Numbered from the stretch's first letter, positions 1 through 8,593 are shown. The stretch is DNA of 64,000 nucleotides from Metapseudomonas otitidis (GCF_900111835.1 NZ_FOJP01000019.1:62001-126000), one strand, 5' to 3'. Numbers and translations: made by a program. The notes: a model not told the origin generated them from the letters alone.

Positions 1-711
1 GTGCAGCTCGGCTTCGGCGTTCAGGCCCAGCAGCACGTCCAGCGGCAGCTTGCCGGAGGCGGCCTCGACCACCTTCACCGCCGGCGGCAGCTCTTCGCTG
101 ACTTCGGCGCGCACGGCGGCCAGGGCGTCGGCATCCAGCAGGTCGGTCTTGTTGAGGATCACCAGGTCGGCGCTGGCCAGCTGGTCTTCGAAGAGTTCGT
201 GCAGGGGCGATTCGTGGTCGAGGTTCGGGTCCTGCTTGCGCTGCTCGTCCACCTGGTCGGGGAAGGCGGCGAAGGTGCCGGCGGCGACGGCGGGGCTGTC
301 CACCACTGTGATCACCGCGTCCACGGTGCAGGCATTGCGGATCTCGGGCCACTGGAAGGCCTGCACCAGGGGCTTGGGCAGGGCCAGGCCGGAGGTCTCG
401 ATGAGGATCTGGTCGAGGTCGCCACGGCGCGCCACCAGCTCGCGCATGACCGGGAAGAACTCTTCCTGCACGGTGCAGCACAGGCAGCCGTTGGCCAGTT
501 CGAAGACGCGGCCCACGGCCTCTTCCTCGCTGCAGCCGATGCTGCATTGCTTGAGGATGTCGCCGTCGATGCCCAGCTCGCCGAACTCGTTGACGATCAC
601 CGCAATGCGGCGACCCTGGGCGTTGTCCAGCATGTGGCGGAGGAGGGTGGTCTTACCGGCACCGAGGAAGCCGGTGACGATGGTGACGGGGAGCTTGGCC
701 AGGGTTTTCAT
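1..711 (-). CDS. cobW: CobW-type GTPase, cobalamin cluster (3' end outside window)
   Basis: G3E-family P-loop GTPase, thought to deliver metal (cobalt) during aerobic cobalamin synthesis. 237 residues are visible from the ATG at 711. The Walker A motif GFLGAGKTT lies at residues 14-22, and the CxCC metal-site signature (GCLCC) at about 75-79 marks the COG0523/CobW family. The C-terminal domain lies beyond the window edge. The gene is divergent from cobE-cobM and is preceded on its own strand by a cobalamin riboswitch, which makes the CobW role more likely than a Zn or Fe paralogue. In pseudomonads cobN usually follows; that would be off the left edge. Confidence 0.93.
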   Translation of the reverse strand, partial: MKTLAKLPVTIVTGFLGAGKTTLLRHMLDNAQGRRIAVIVNEFGELGIDGDILKQCSIGCSEEEAVGRVFELANGCLCCTVQEEFFPVMRELVARRGDLDQILIETSGLALPKPLVQAFQWPEIRNACTVDAVITVVDSPAVAAGTFAAFPDQVDEQRKQDPNLDHESPLHELFEDQLASADLVILNKTDLLDADALAAVRAEVSEELPPAVKVVEAASGKLPLDVLLGLNAEAELH

Positions 712-817
712 GCGCGCCTCTCAGGTGCTCTGTGGCGGGCATGACGAATGCAGCGGGCCGGGCCCGCTGGAGGTATTCGCCACCGGATCACCCCGCCCGG
801 TTGTCTGGAAATTCGCC

Positions 818-985
818 GAGGCAGGTCTCCTGGCTCGCAGCCTGGCGCGGGGCGCCGCCGGGTCCGCCTTCCCGCCCGTGGGCAGTGGCTGTGGACAGGG
901 CATCAGCTGCTTACAGTTGCGGGGGCAGCCGTGGCTTGGACCACGTTCCCTCTTAGCTCCAGCGCTCGCTGGAGAACCTCGAAAG
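818..985 (-). ncRNA. Cobalamin (AdoCbl) riboswitch upstream of cobW
   Basis: Read on the minus strand, the leader has the conserved landmarks in order: AAGAGGGAA at about 954-946, GCTGCCCCCGCAACTGTAAG near 932-913, the B12-box core GCCACTGCCCACGGG around 893-879, GGGAAGG, and the closing CCAGGAGACCTGCC at about 834-821. It lies 107 nt upstream of cobW and should repress that operon when B12 is plentiful. No equivalent is seen on the plus strand for cobE-cobM. Edges are approximate. Confidence 0.95.
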
Positions 986-1094
986 TACGGAAGGCTACGC
1001 AGGGCCCGGGCGGCGGTCAATCGCGTTGGTTGACGCCTCGTCGGGCCCGTGCTGTCCTTGCGCGGATTTTTCCCGCCCGGTCACCTGCCACGCC

Positions 1095-1535
1095 ATGAAC
1101 CCCGCTGCTCTTTCCCTGACGCCGCCTTCGCTGGTGGCCGGTTTCGGCTGCCGCCAGGGCTGCACGGCGGCGGAGCTGGGGGCCTTGCTGGATGCCTGCC
1201 TGGCCGAGGCCGGGGTGCCGCCGGCGCGCCTGGCGGCGTTGGCGACCCGCGAGGACCGCGCCCTGGAGGCGGGTCTGCGGGCGCTGGCGGCGGAGCGCAA
1301 CCTGCCGTTGCAGGGCGTTTCCCCCGAGGCGCTGAACGCCCTGGAAGCGCGCCTGAGCCAGCCGTCCGAGCGGGTCCGCGCCCTGGCCGGCAGTGCGGGG
1401 GTGGCCGAGGCGGCGGCCCTGGCGCTGGCCGATCGGCTGGGGCAGGGGCCTTCGCACCTGCTGCTCGACAAACGCCGCAGTGCCCGCGCGACCTGCGCGC
1501 TGGCCTGCATCCACCTGGAGGCTGAACGGCCATGA
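1095..1535 (+). CDS. cobE: CobE / CbiG C-terminal domain cobalamin biosynthesis protein
   Basis: 147-residue protein matching the CobE/GbiG_C domain: an N-terminal GFGCRQGC stretch and a C-terminal region rich in Ala and Leu. CobE is needed in the aerobic B12 pathway around the ring-contraction steps; its biochemistry is not settled. The ATG at 1095 is preferred over an in-frame start at 1026 because family members begin shortly before the GFGCR motif. The stop overlaps the cobM start by 4 nt (ATGA), indicating translational coupling. Divergent from riboswitch-controlled cobW. Confidence 0.85.
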   Translation: MNPAALSLTPPSLVAGFGCRQGCTAAELGALLDACLAEAGVPPARLAALATREDRALEAGLRALAAERNLPLQGVSPEALNALEARLSQPSERVRALAGSAGVAEAAALALADRLGQGPSHLLLDKRRSARATCALACIHLEAERP

Positions 1536-2284
1536 CGGTCTATTTCATTGGCGCCGGCCCGGGCGACCCGGAACTCATCACGGTGAAGGGGCAGCGGCTG
1601 ATCCACCGTTGCCCGGTGATCCTCTATGCCGGTTCGCTGGTGCCGGAGGCGGTGCTGGAGGGGCACCAGGCGCAGCAGGTGGTGAACACCGCCGAGCTGC
1701 ACCTGGAGCAGATCGTTGCGCTGCTGGCCGAGGCCCATGCCCGGGGCCAGGACGTGGCGCGGGTGCATTCGGGCGATCCGTCGCTGTATGGCGCCATCGG
1801 CGAGCAGATCCGCCACCTGCGCGAGCGCGGCATTCCCTACGAGATCGTGCCGGGCGTCACCGCCACGGCGGCCTGCGCGGCCCTGCTGGGCTGCGAGCTG
1901 ACGCTGCCGGAGGTGTCGCAGACGCTGATCCTCACCCGCCACGCCAGCAAGACGCGGATGCCCGAGGGCGAGTCCCTGGGGGACCTGGCCCGTCACCGGG
2001 CGACCCTGGCGATCCACCTGGGGGTGAGCCGGATCGAGGAAATCGTCGCCGAACTGCTGCCGCACTACGGGTCGGCCTGCCCGGTGGCGGTGATCCACCG
2101 CGCCAGCTGGCCGGACCAGGCCCAGGTCACCGGCACCCTCGCCGACATCGCCGAGAAGGTACGGGCCGTGGGCTTCCGTCGGACGGCGCTGATCCTGGTG
2201 GGGGAGGTGCTGGCGGCCGAGGGCTTTGCCGACTCGTCGCTGTACCGCGCCGGGCATGCGCACCTGTACCGGCCGGGCGAGTGA
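1532..2284 (+). CDS. cobM: Precorrin-4 C11-methyltransferase
   Basis: SAM-dependent methyltransferase (250 aa) that methylates C-11 of precorrin-4 to give precorrin-5 in cobalamin synthesis. The tetrapyrrole-methylase signatures are clear: GAGPGDPELITVKG at residues 7-20 and HSGDPSLYGA at 79-88, followed by the VPGVTATAA stretch. Length fits CobM/CbiF. Translationally coupled to cobE. The 211 bp after its stop contain a GC hairpin running into a short T run near 2331-2349, a possible but weak terminator. Confidence 0.95.
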   Translation: MTVYFIGAGPGDPELITVKGQRLIHRCPVILYAGSLVPEAVLEGHQAQQVVNTAELHLEQIVALLAEAHARGQDVARVHSGDPSLYGAIGEQIRHLRERGIPYEIVPGVTATAACAALLGCELTLPEVSQTLILTRHASKTRMPEGESLGDLARHRATLAIHLGVSRIEEIVAELLPHYGSACPVAVIHRASWPDQAQVTGTLADIAEKVRAVGFRRTALILVGEVLAAEGFADSSLYRAGHAHLYRPGE

Positions 2285-2495
2285 CGGCCCGGTCGCGGGA
2301 GGATCGCTGCATATCGCCGGGTGTTGCCTTCCGGATGCCGGCTTTTTCGCCTGCGTTCGCCTTGCCCGCCCCGACCCGCCCGGGCTTTTCGGCGGGCCTG
2401 TAGTGACGTACCGCTGTGAAACCCGCAGAATGCAGCCTTTCCGGCCTTTGGCCGGCCCGTCCGTATGACTTCGGCCTTGAGCGACCTGACTCCTT

Positions 2496-3380
2496 ATGCG
2501 AATGCGCTTGATGCTGCTGGGCGGTGGCAATGCCCTTGGACAGGCGCTGATTCGCCTGGGTGCCGAGGATGATGTGGGGTTCCTCGCCCCGCGCCCGCCC
2601 GAGCAGGGTTGGGACGCCGCCAGCCTGACGCAGTTGCTCGACGACACCCGCCCCGACGCGGTGGTGAACCTCGCCTACTACTTCGACTGGTTCCAGGCCG
2701 AAGACGTGAGCGCTGAGCGCTTCGCGGCCCAGGAGCGGTCGGTGGAGCGCCTCGCCGAGCTGTGCCAGCACCACAACATCGTGCTGCTGCAGCCTTCCAG
2801 CTACCGGGTCTTCGATGGCGCCCGCGCCACGGCCTACAGCGAGAAGGACGAGACCATTCCCCTGAGCCTGCGTGGCCAGTCCCTCTGGCGCATCGAACAG
2901 AGCGTTCGCGCCCTGTGCCCGCGCCATGTGCTGCTGCGCTTCGGCTGGCTGCTGGACGACAGCCGCGAAGGCACCCTGGGCCGCTTCCTGGTCCGCGCCG
3001 AGCGGGACGACGAGATCTGCCTGGCGGACGACCGCCGTGGCAACCCGACCCCGGCCGACGATGCCGCGCGGGTCATGCTGGCGGTGCTCAAGCAGCTGGA
3101 CTGCGCCGCGCCGCTGTGGGGCACCTACCACTACGGCGCCCACGAAGCGACCACCACCCTGGCCCTGGGCCAGGCGGTGCTCACCGAGGCACGCGCCCTG
3201 CACCCGCTGAAGGTGCAGGACATCACTCCGCAGGCCCACGCGGCCCGCCCCGACGCGGCGGACGAACCGCAGCACGCCGTGCTGGCCTGCAAGAAGATCT
3301 TCCACACCTTCGGCATCAAGCCGCGCGCCTGGCGTGCGGCCCTGCCGGCCCTGCTGGACCGCTACTACCGACATGGCTGA
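2496..3380 (+). CDS. RmlD-like sugar-nucleotide reductase homologue, catalytic Tyr/Lys missing
   Basis: 294-residue extended SDR-fold protein resembling dTDP-4-dehydrorhamnose reductase. The N terminus has a loosened nucleotide-binding loop (LGGGNALG, residues 8-15). Where RmlD has YGxxK followed by a helix ending in EQ, this protein reads RGQSLWRIEQ, so the catalytic Tyr and Lys appear to be gone. It overlaps the next gene, a GalE-like epimerase, by 8 nt and so is probably co-translated with it. From memory the pair matches PA4069-PA4068. An ATG at 2502 is an alternative start; neither has a strong Shine-Dalgarno. Substrate unknown; it may be a non-catalytic partner. Confidence 0.72.
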   Translation: MRMRLMLLGGGNALGQALIRLGAEDDVGFLAPRPPEQGWDAASLTQLLDDTRPDAVVNLAYYFDWFQAEDVSAERFAAQERSVERLAELCQHHNIVLLQPSSYRVFDGARATAYSEKDETIPLSLRGQSLWRIEQSVRALCPRHVLLRFGWLLDDSREGTLGRFLVRAERDDEICLADDRRGNPTPADDAARVMLAVLKQLDCAAPLWGTYHYGAHEATTTLALGQAVLTEARALHPLKVQDITPQAHAARPDAADEPQHAVLACKKIFHTFGIKPRAWRAALPALLDRYYRHG

Positions 3381-4299
3381 TCCCATCCTCATTACCGGCG
3401 GCGCCGGCTTCATCGGTTCGCACCTGGCGGACCAGTTGCTGGCCCGCGGGCACGCCGTGCGCGTGCTGGACAACCTCTCCACCGGCAAGCCCGGCAACCT
3501 GGCACTGGACAACCCGCGCCTGGAGCTGATCGAGGGCGATGTGGCCGATGCGGCGGTGGTCGCGCGTGCCATGGCCGGCTGCAAGGCGGTGGCGCACCTG
3601 GCCGCCGTGGCCTCGGTACAGGCCTCGGTGGATGACCCGGTGGCGACCCACCAGGCCAACTTCATCGGCACCCTGAACGTCTGCGAAGCCATGCGCACCC
3701 ACGGGGTGAAGCGTGTGCTGTTCGCCTCCAGCGCGGCGGTCTACGGCCAGAACGGCGAAGGCCAGGCCATCGACGAAGACACTGCCAAGGCACCGCTGAC
3801 GCCCTACGCGTCGGACAAGCTGGCCAGCGAGCACTACCTGGATTTCTACCGGCGCGAGCACGGCCTGGAGCCGGCGATCTTCCGCTTCTTCAATATCTAC
3901 GGCCCGCGCCAGGACCCGTCGTCGCCCTACTCGGGGGTGATCAGCATCTTCACCGAGCGGGCGCTGGCCGGTTCGCCCATCACTGTGTTCGGCGATGGCG
4001 AGCAGACCCGTGACTTCCTCTACGTCGGCGACCTGGTGCAGGTGCTGGCCGAGGCGCTGGAGATGCCGGCTGTGGAGGTGGGGGCGGTGAACGTCGGCCT
4101 GCGCCAGTCCACCAGCCTCAACCAACTGCTGGCGGCCATCAGCGAGGTGGTGGGTGGCCTGCCGGAGATCCGCCATGCGCCCGGGCGTGCGGGGGACATC
4201 CGCCACTCCCTGGCCGACAACCAGCGCCTGCTGGCACGCTTCGACTTCCCCGAGCCGACGCCCCTGGCCAAGGGGCTGGCCGAACTGCTCGGCCGCTGA
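3373..4299 (+). CDS. NAD-dependent epimerase/dehydratase (GalE/WbpP-like)
   Basis: 308-residue extended SDR enzyme acting on a nucleotide sugar. Rossmann signature TGGAGFIG at residues 8-15, catalytic Ser119/Ser120 in the SSAAVYG motif, and catalytic Y145xxxK149 are all present. The RFFNIYGPRQ and NVG motifs of the UDP-glucose / UDP-GlcNAc 4-epimerase group are visible. The start at 3373 places the Rossmann loop correctly. Coupled to the upstream degenerate reductase. No glycosyltransferases are nearby, so the product is undetermined. A strong terminator follows. Confidence 0.88.
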   Translation: MADPILITGGAGFIGSHLADQLLARGHAVRVLDNLSTGKPGNLALDNPRLELIEGDVADAAVVARAMAGCKAVAHLAAVASVQASVDDPVATHQANFIGTLNVCEAMRTHGVKRVLFASSAAVYGQNGEGQAIDEDTAKAPLTPYASDKLASEHYLDFYRREHGLEPAIFRFFNIYGPRQDPSSPYSGVISIFTERALAGSPITVFGDGEQTRDFLYVGDLVQVLAEALEMPAVEVGAVNVGLRQSTSLNQLLAAISEVVGGLPEIRHAPGRAGDIRHSLADNQRLLARFDFPEPTPLAKGLAELLGR

Positions 4300-4310
4300 G
4301 CCGCTCCATG

Positions 4311-4341
4311 AGAAAGGCGCCTCCGGGCGCCTTTCTTCTTT
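4311..4341 (+). terminator. Rho-independent terminator after the epimerase gene
   Basis: Inverted repeat AGAAAGGCGCC / GGCGCCTTTCT with a 4-nt loop, followed by a T-rich tract. It ends the 2496-4299 pair. A near-identical hairpin lies about 85 bp downstream. Confidence 0.88.
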
Positions 4342-4392
4342 CCGCTCGCTTTCACCCTAGGGCTTCACCCCGGGACCGCAGCAGCCCAAACG

Positions 4393-4416
4393 AAAAAGGC
4401 GCCCGAAGGCGCCTTT
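4393..4416 (-). terminator. Rho-independent terminator for the OmpW gene
   Basis: AAAGGCGCC / GGCGCCTTT hairpin with an A run on the plus strand, which is a T run on the minus strand, placed 18 nt past the stop of the minus-strand porin gene. Together with the 4311 hairpin it insulates two convergent units. Confidence 0.88.
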
Positions 4417-4433
4417 GTTCTGTGCAGCAGGGC

Positions 4434-5126
4434 TTAGAACTTGTAGCCCAGGCCGACCATGTAGACCCACGGGTCGACGTCGACGTCGACGTTGGCACGT
4501 ACGCCCAGGGCGTTGTTGTCCACGTAGGCGCGGGTGTCGATGTCGATGTAGCGGACCTGGGCGTTCAGCATGACGTTGTCGGTCAGCATGTAGTCGGCAC
4601 CGACCTGCCAGGCCAGGCCCCAGGAGTTCTTCACGTTGAAGTTGTCGAAGCCGGCGGCGGTTGCCTGGCTGCCGACGTGCTCGTCATAGATCCAGGTGTA
4701 GTTGATGCCACCGCCCACGTAGGGCTGGAAGGCGGACTTCGGATCCAGCGGGTAGTACACCAGGCTCAGGGTCGGCGGCAGGTGCTTCAGGGTACCCAGC
4801 TTGCCGTTGGCGGCGTCGAGGGCGGTGCCCTTGATCTTCACGTCGTGCTCGAACGGGGTGGCCGCCAGCAGTTCGATGGCCAGGTTGTCGGTCAGCATGT
4901 AGGCGAAGTTCAGGCCGAGCTGGGTGTCGCTGCTCATGGTGGCCTTGCCGCCCAGGTCAGCGCCGGCCAGGCCGCCGCGATCCACCTTCACGCTGGAGGA
5001 ATCGGCTTCCGGGTTGACGGTGATGGCGCCGGCGCGGATCAGGATGTCACCGGCCTGGTGGGCCTGGGCCATGGGTGCAGCCACGGCCAGTGCGAGAAGA
5101 GAGGCAGCGAGGAACGACTTTTTCAT
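4434..5126 (-). CDS. oprG: OmpW/OprG-family outer membrane protein
   Basis: 230-residue eight-stranded beta-barrel of the OmpW family. A signal peptide (about residues 1-22, ending AQA) is followed by alternating amphipathic strands and a C-terminal aromatic (GYKF) typical of BAM substrates. OprG/OmpW proteins let small hydrophobic molecules cross the outer membrane. Its position between the SDR pair and the Zur operon matches the oprG neighbourhood of P. aeruginosa (from memory, PA4067). Ends at a strong terminator. Confidence 0.9.
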   Translation of the reverse strand: MKKSFLAASLLALAVAAPMAQAHQAGDILIRAGAITVNPEADSSSVKVDRGGLAGADLGGKATMSSDTQLGLNFAYMLTDNLAIELLAATPFEHDVKIKGTALDAANGKLGTLKHLPPTLSLVYYPLDPKSAFQPYVGGGINYTWIYDEHVGSQATAAGFDNFNVKNSWGLAWQVGADYMLTDNVMLNAQVRYIDIDTRAYVDNNALGVRANVDVDVDPWVYMVGLGYKF

Positions 5127-5235
5127 GGAGGGCTCCAGGTCTTGAGCTGTGTTGGCTGTGGCGCAGTTTCAGGGAACCGGCCCCCCATTCGCCTTGATCT
5201 AGCTCAATGCCAATGCGGATTCGTTAGCAGGCTTG

Positions 5236-5400
5236 CTAAACAGGCTGCTGAAAAACGGGCTGCGTTGCCGCTGCGGCGTTGAAAGCACCCTCGTGCGCGA
5301 GTCCGATCAAAATGCTCATTTACACCACGTAAACTGCGCTTTTTCGGCCGCTTTCGCCTCGCATCGGCGGCCTCGCCAACGTCTTCAGTGGCCTGTTAGC
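5236..5400. repeat. MITE-like intergenic repeat with imperfect terminal inverted repeats
   Basis: About 165 bp with no credible ORF, bounded by GCTAAACAGGCTGCTGAA on the left and, on the opposite strand at the right end, GCTAACAGGCCACTGAAG. The interior is less GC-rich, with a CTCATTTACACCACGTAAAC stretch unlike the genes around it. I believe similar sequences are common between Pseudomonas genes, but copy number cannot be judged here; only one copy is in the window. It fills most of the gap between ompW and the Zur-box operon. Confidence 0.6.
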
Positions 5401-5412
5401 CACCCTCCGTTT

Positions 5413-5934
5413 TCACTGGGATTCGTACGGATAGATCTTGCTCGCTTCCATCTGGTAGCCGGCTTCGGCCAGTTCGCTGGTGGAGGCTTTCACCTGCAGC
5501 GGGCCTTCGATCCAGAACGGTTGGTAGAGCGCATCCATCAGCACGCCCAGCTCGGTGGTGACGTGGACGATCTGGTTGGACGGCGGCGGCGGGACGTGGA
5601 TGCAGGCGCCGAAGTAGGGCACCAGCAGGAACTCGGTCACGCGGCCTTCCTCGGTGACGTCCAGCGGGACGATGTAGCCGGGCAGCTTCACCTCCTGGCC
5701 GTCCAGTTCCTTGACCACCGGGGCGGCCGGGGATTGCTGGGTGGCCGCCGGGCCGGACTCGCTGGCCAGGGAGTCGGCCAGCTGCGACAGGTCGTGGATC
5801 GGAGCGGGCGGCGGAGGTGGCGGGGCGTCGGCGGGGATCATCTCCGACCAGGTCAGTTCACGCACATCCCCCGCCCAGAGGGCGGTGGTGGCCAGCAGCA
5901 GGAGGGCCGGCAGGGTCAGCAGGGCACGTTTCAT
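5413..5934 (-). CDS. DUF3299 exported protein, Zur-box operon
   Basis: 173-residue exported protein: signal peptide ending near residue 21 (ALWAG), a Pro-rich linker (about 36-46), then the DUF3299 domain with the GACIHVPPPPSNQIV signature, whose Cys and His suggest metal or haem binding. Last gene of a four-gene operon behind a Zur-like operator, with a 7-nt gap from the permease gene. From memory the order corresponds to PA4063-PA4066 of P. aeruginosa. Likely part of an envelope response to zinc shortage; exact function unknown. Confidence 0.75.
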   Translation of the reverse strand: MKRALLTLPALLLLATTALWAGDVRELTWSEMIPADAPPPPPPAPIHDLSQLADSLASESGPAATQQSPAAPVVKELDGQEVKLPGYIVPLDVTEEGRVTEFLLVPYFGACIHVPPPPSNQIVHVTTELGVLMDALYQPFWIEGPLQVKASTSELAEAGYQMEASKIYPYESQ

Positions 5935-5941
5935 TCGCAGC

Positions 5942-7204
5942 TCACAGGCGGATGGAGAGGCCGTCGGCCAGGGATTGTCGATAGGCGCGCCAGGCCGGCA
6001 CGCTGCCCATCAGCAGGGCGGCGGCCAGGATACCGCCCAGCAGTGTCCACTCATAGTTGGAGGGCAGCGCCAGGGGCAGGTAGAGGCCGTAGTTGGCCTG
6101 CACGTAGCCCTGGCTGACGGCGATGCCGAGGTACAGCAGGCCGAGCCCGAGTACCGCGCCGGCCACGGCCAGGGCGAAGGCCTCCAGCACCAGCAGGCTG
6201 CCGATGTGCCAGGGGCGCGCGCCCACGGAGCGGAGGATGGCCATTTCCCGGCGGCGTTCGTTGAGGCTGGTGAGGATGGCGGTGAGCATGCCGATCAGCC
6301 CGGTGAGCACCACGAACAGCGAGACCACGAACAGCGCCTTCTCGGCCGTGCCCATCAGGCTCCACAGTTCCTGCAGGGCGACGCCGGGGAGCACCGCCAG
6401 CAGCGGCTCGACCCGGTATTCGTTGATCTGTCGCTGCAGGGCGAAGGTGGCGATCTTGCTGTTGAGCCCCAGCAGGAAGGCGGTAATGGCCTTGGGCTGC
6501 AGGTCCATGGCCCGGGCCTGGTCGGCGCTGACCTTGCCGGTACCGCGCGCGGGCACGCCGTTCTGCCAGTCCACGTGCAGCGCTTCCATGCCGGCCAGGG
6601 AGATGTGCAGGGTGCGGTCCACCGGGGTGCCGGTGCGTTCGAGGATGCCGACCACGGTGAACGGCTTGTCGTCGTGCTGCACCAGGCTGACGGTGCTGAC
6701 GCCGTGGGCCAGCACGATGTGATCGCCCAGCTTGTACTTCAGCGCCTCGGCCACTTCGGCGCCGAGCACCACGTCGAACAGGTCGGCGAAGGGCTTGCCT
6801 TCGGCCAGCTTCAGCGGCTGGGCGCGGCCGTAGCGGTAGTGCTCGAAGTAGGCCTCGCTGGTGCCCATCACCCGGTAGCCCTTGTGGGAGTCGCCGAGGG
6901 AGATCGGGATGGCCCATTTCACCCGCTTGTCCTGGGCGATGGCTTCGAAGCTCTCCCAGCGGATGTTGTTGGTGGCGTTGCCGATGCGGAACACCGAGTA
7001 GAGCAGCAGGTTCACCGACCCGGAGCGGGCGCCGACGATCAGGTCGGTGCCGCTGATGGTGCTGGCGAAGCTGGCGCGGGCTTCCGTGCGCACCCGCTCC
7101 ACCGCCAGCAGCAGGCAGACCGAGAGGGCGATGGCGAAGACCGTGAGCAGGGCGGTGAAGCGACGGTTGGCGAGGCTCGCCAGGGCCAGGCGTAGCAGGT
7201 GCAT
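5942..7204 (-). CDS. FtsX/MacB-like ABC transporter permease
   Basis: 420-residue inner-membrane permease: an N-terminal transmembrane helix (about residues 15-35), a large periplasmic MacB-type domain, and three C-terminal helices with the FtsX-domain pattern near 290-405. Paired with the ATPase encoded immediately upstream (1-nt gap), it should form a mechanotransmission-type ABC complex of the LolCDE/MacB class rather than a classical importer. Its partners DUF2796 and DUF3299 are periplasmic and the operon has a Zur-like box, so a role in zinc starvation is likely. Confidence 0.85.
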   Translation of the reverse strand: MHLLRLALASLANRRFTALLTVFAIALSVCLLLAVERVRTEARASFASTISGTDLIVGARSGSVNLLLYSVFRIGNATNNIRWESFEAIAQDKRVKWAIPISLGDSHKGYRVMGTSEAYFEHYRYGRAQPLKLAEGKPFADLFDVVLGAEVAEALKYKLGDHIVLAHGVSTVSLVQHDDKPFTVVGILERTGTPVDRTLHISLAGMEALHVDWQNGVPARGTGKVSADQARAMDLQPKAITAFLLGLNSKIATFALQRQINEYRVEPLLAVLPGVALQELWSLMGTAEKALFVVSLFVVLTGLIGMLTAILTSLNERRREMAILRSVGARPWHIGSLLVLEAFALAVAGAVLGLGLLYLGIAVSQGYVQANYGLYLPLALPSNYEWTLLGGILAAALLMGSVPAWRAYRQSLADGLSIRL

Positions 7205-7205
7205 C

Positions 7206-7913
7206 TCAGGCCTCCAGCGGGCGGGCTGCGCGGTTCAGGTCCAGCAGCGAGAGGCTGCGGTCGAAGAGGGGGGCCAGGCTCTGGTCATGGCTGACGAAGA
7301 GCAGGCTGGTGCCGGCGTCGCGGCATTCGTCGAAGAGCAGGCGCAGGAAGCTCTCGCGGGCATCGGCGTCCAGGGCCGAGGTGGGCTCGTCGGCGATCAG
7401 CAGCTCCGGCTGGCCGATCAGCGCGCGGGCAGCGGCGACCCGCTGCTGCTGCCCGATCGACAGGGCGTCGGCGCGGCGCTCCAGCAGGGCCTCGCCGAGG
7501 CCGAGGTGGCCGAGCAGGGTCACGGCGGCGGCCGACACGCTGCCGTGGCGTTGGCTGGCACGCTGGGCGCGCAGGCGGGAGAAGCGGCAGGGCAGCTCGA
7601 CGTTCTCGCGCACCGAGAGGAATGGCAGCAGGTTGAACTGTTGGAAGATGTAGCCGGTGTGGTCCACCCGGAAGCGGTCGCGAGCCCCGGAGGAGAGGGC
7701 GCCGAGGTCCTGGCCGAGCAGGCGGACATGCCCGCGCCCGGGCGCCTGGACGCCGCCCAGCAGGCCCAGCAGGGTGGTCTTGCCGCTGCCGCTGGGGCCT
7801 TTGAGGAAGAGGGTTTCACCGCTGTTGAGGGTGAAGGCGGGGATGTCCAGCAACTCGGCCTGGCCGGGCCAGGCGAATCCCAGGTCGGTGATGTCGATCA
7901 GTGTCTGGCTCAT
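7206..7913 (-). CDS. ABC transporter ATP-binding protein (LolD/MacB class)
   Basis: About 235-residue ATPase with Walker A GPSGSGKTT near residue 34, an unusual ABC signature (LSIGQQQRVAAARAL, with I in place of the second G-side residue) and Walker B LLIADEPTSALD. The start at 7913 gives the usual short N terminus before the first beta strand. An upstream in-frame ATG at 7946 would add 11 residues, and neither start has a strong Shine-Dalgarno. It energises the FtsX-like permease encoded next. Confidence 0.86.
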   Translation of the reverse strand: MSQTLIDITDLGFAWPGQAELLDIPAFTLNSGETLFLKGPSGSGKTTLLGLLGGVQAPGRGHVRLLGQDLGALSSGARDRFRVDHTGYIFQQFNLLPFLSVRENVELPCRFSRLRAQRASQRHGSVSAAAVTLLGHLGLGEALLERRADALSIGQQQRVAAARALIGQPELLIADEPTSALDADARESFLRLLFDECRDAGTSLLFVSHDQSLAPLFDRSLSLLDLNRAARPLEA

Positions 7914-7953
7914 GTACGGACGGCCGGGTTGCCCCGGCCGGCTCATCGGGGGA

Positions 7954-8550
7954 TCAGAAGCTCAGGGAGGGGGCTGCGGGGGTCAGTTCGGCGCCCTGCT
8001 GGCCCTTCGGGCCGATCAGTTGTACCTGAATTTTCTGGGTGGCGGGGAAGCGCGTGAACAGGCCCTTGAGGTCCAGCCCGGTCAGCTTGGCCGGCGTTGC
8101 GCATTCCAGGTGGTAGCGCGCATGGATCTCGCTGTGTTCGTGGTGGTGCTCATCGCCGTCCTCGTGCTTGTGCTCATGCTCGTGGGCCTCTTCCGGGGCG
8201 TTGCCGAACAGCGGGCTTTCCAGTTCCTGTTCGGACACCTTGCAACCGGCGGCTTCGGGGAGGGCGAACAGGGCCAGGGGTTTTTCCAGCTCGGCGCGGG
8301 CCTTGGCCACGGCGGCCTTGTCGGCATCGCTGCGGGCCTCGTGCTCGAAGCCCACCAGGTTCATGGCCGGGCTTTCCAGTTCCAGCTCCAGGGTGCTGCC
8401 GTCCAGGGCGGCGTTGAGGCGGGCCACGCCGTGCTCGTGGGCACCCAGGCTGCCGTGGCCTTCGTGGTCGTGATCGTCGTGTTCATGGGCCTGAACGGAG
8501 AAGGCCAGGGGGAGCAGTGCGAAGGGCAGGGCGAGCAGCAGGCGGCGCAT
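7954..8550 (-). CDS. DUF2796 / ZrgA-family periplasmic zinc-binding protein
   Basis: 198-residue secreted protein: signal peptide (about 1-21, ending VQA), then a His/Asp/Glu cluster (HEHDDHDHEGH, near 22-32) and a second His-rich loop around residues 124-142, both suited to binding zinc. This is the DUF2796 family to which the zinc-uptake protein ZrgA belongs. First gene of the operon with the ABC ATPase, permease and DUF3299 genes. A Zur-like box lies 31 bp upstream of its start. Confidence 0.85.
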   Translation of the reverse strand: MRRLLLALPFALLPLAFSVQAHEHDDHDHEGHGSLGAHEHGVARLNAALDGSTLELELESPAMNLVGFEHEARSDADKAAVAKARAELEKPLALFALPEAAGCKVSEQELESPLFGNAPEEAHEHEHKHEDGDEHHHEHSEIHARYHLECATPAKLTGLDLKGLFTRFPATQKIQVQLIGPKGQQGAELTPAAPSLSF

Positions 8551-8580
8551 GGGAGTCTCCAGATGCGGGTGAAAAGCGGC

Positions 8581-8593
8581 GTTACGTTATAAC
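8581..8593. promoter_or_regulatory. Zur-like operator
   Basis: GTTACGTTATAAC is a 13-bp dyad close to the Zur core GTTATAnTATAAC, with one half-site perfect. It lies between the divergent DUF2796 gene and the 8655 gene, in a His-rich zinc operon context. Binding would repress the operon when zinc is sufficient. This is a consensus match only. Confidence 0.72.

Noticed and set aside
1-1033. Plus-strand ORFs at the left edge
   Set aside because: They are antisense shadows of cobW and its riboswitch, with skewed composition.
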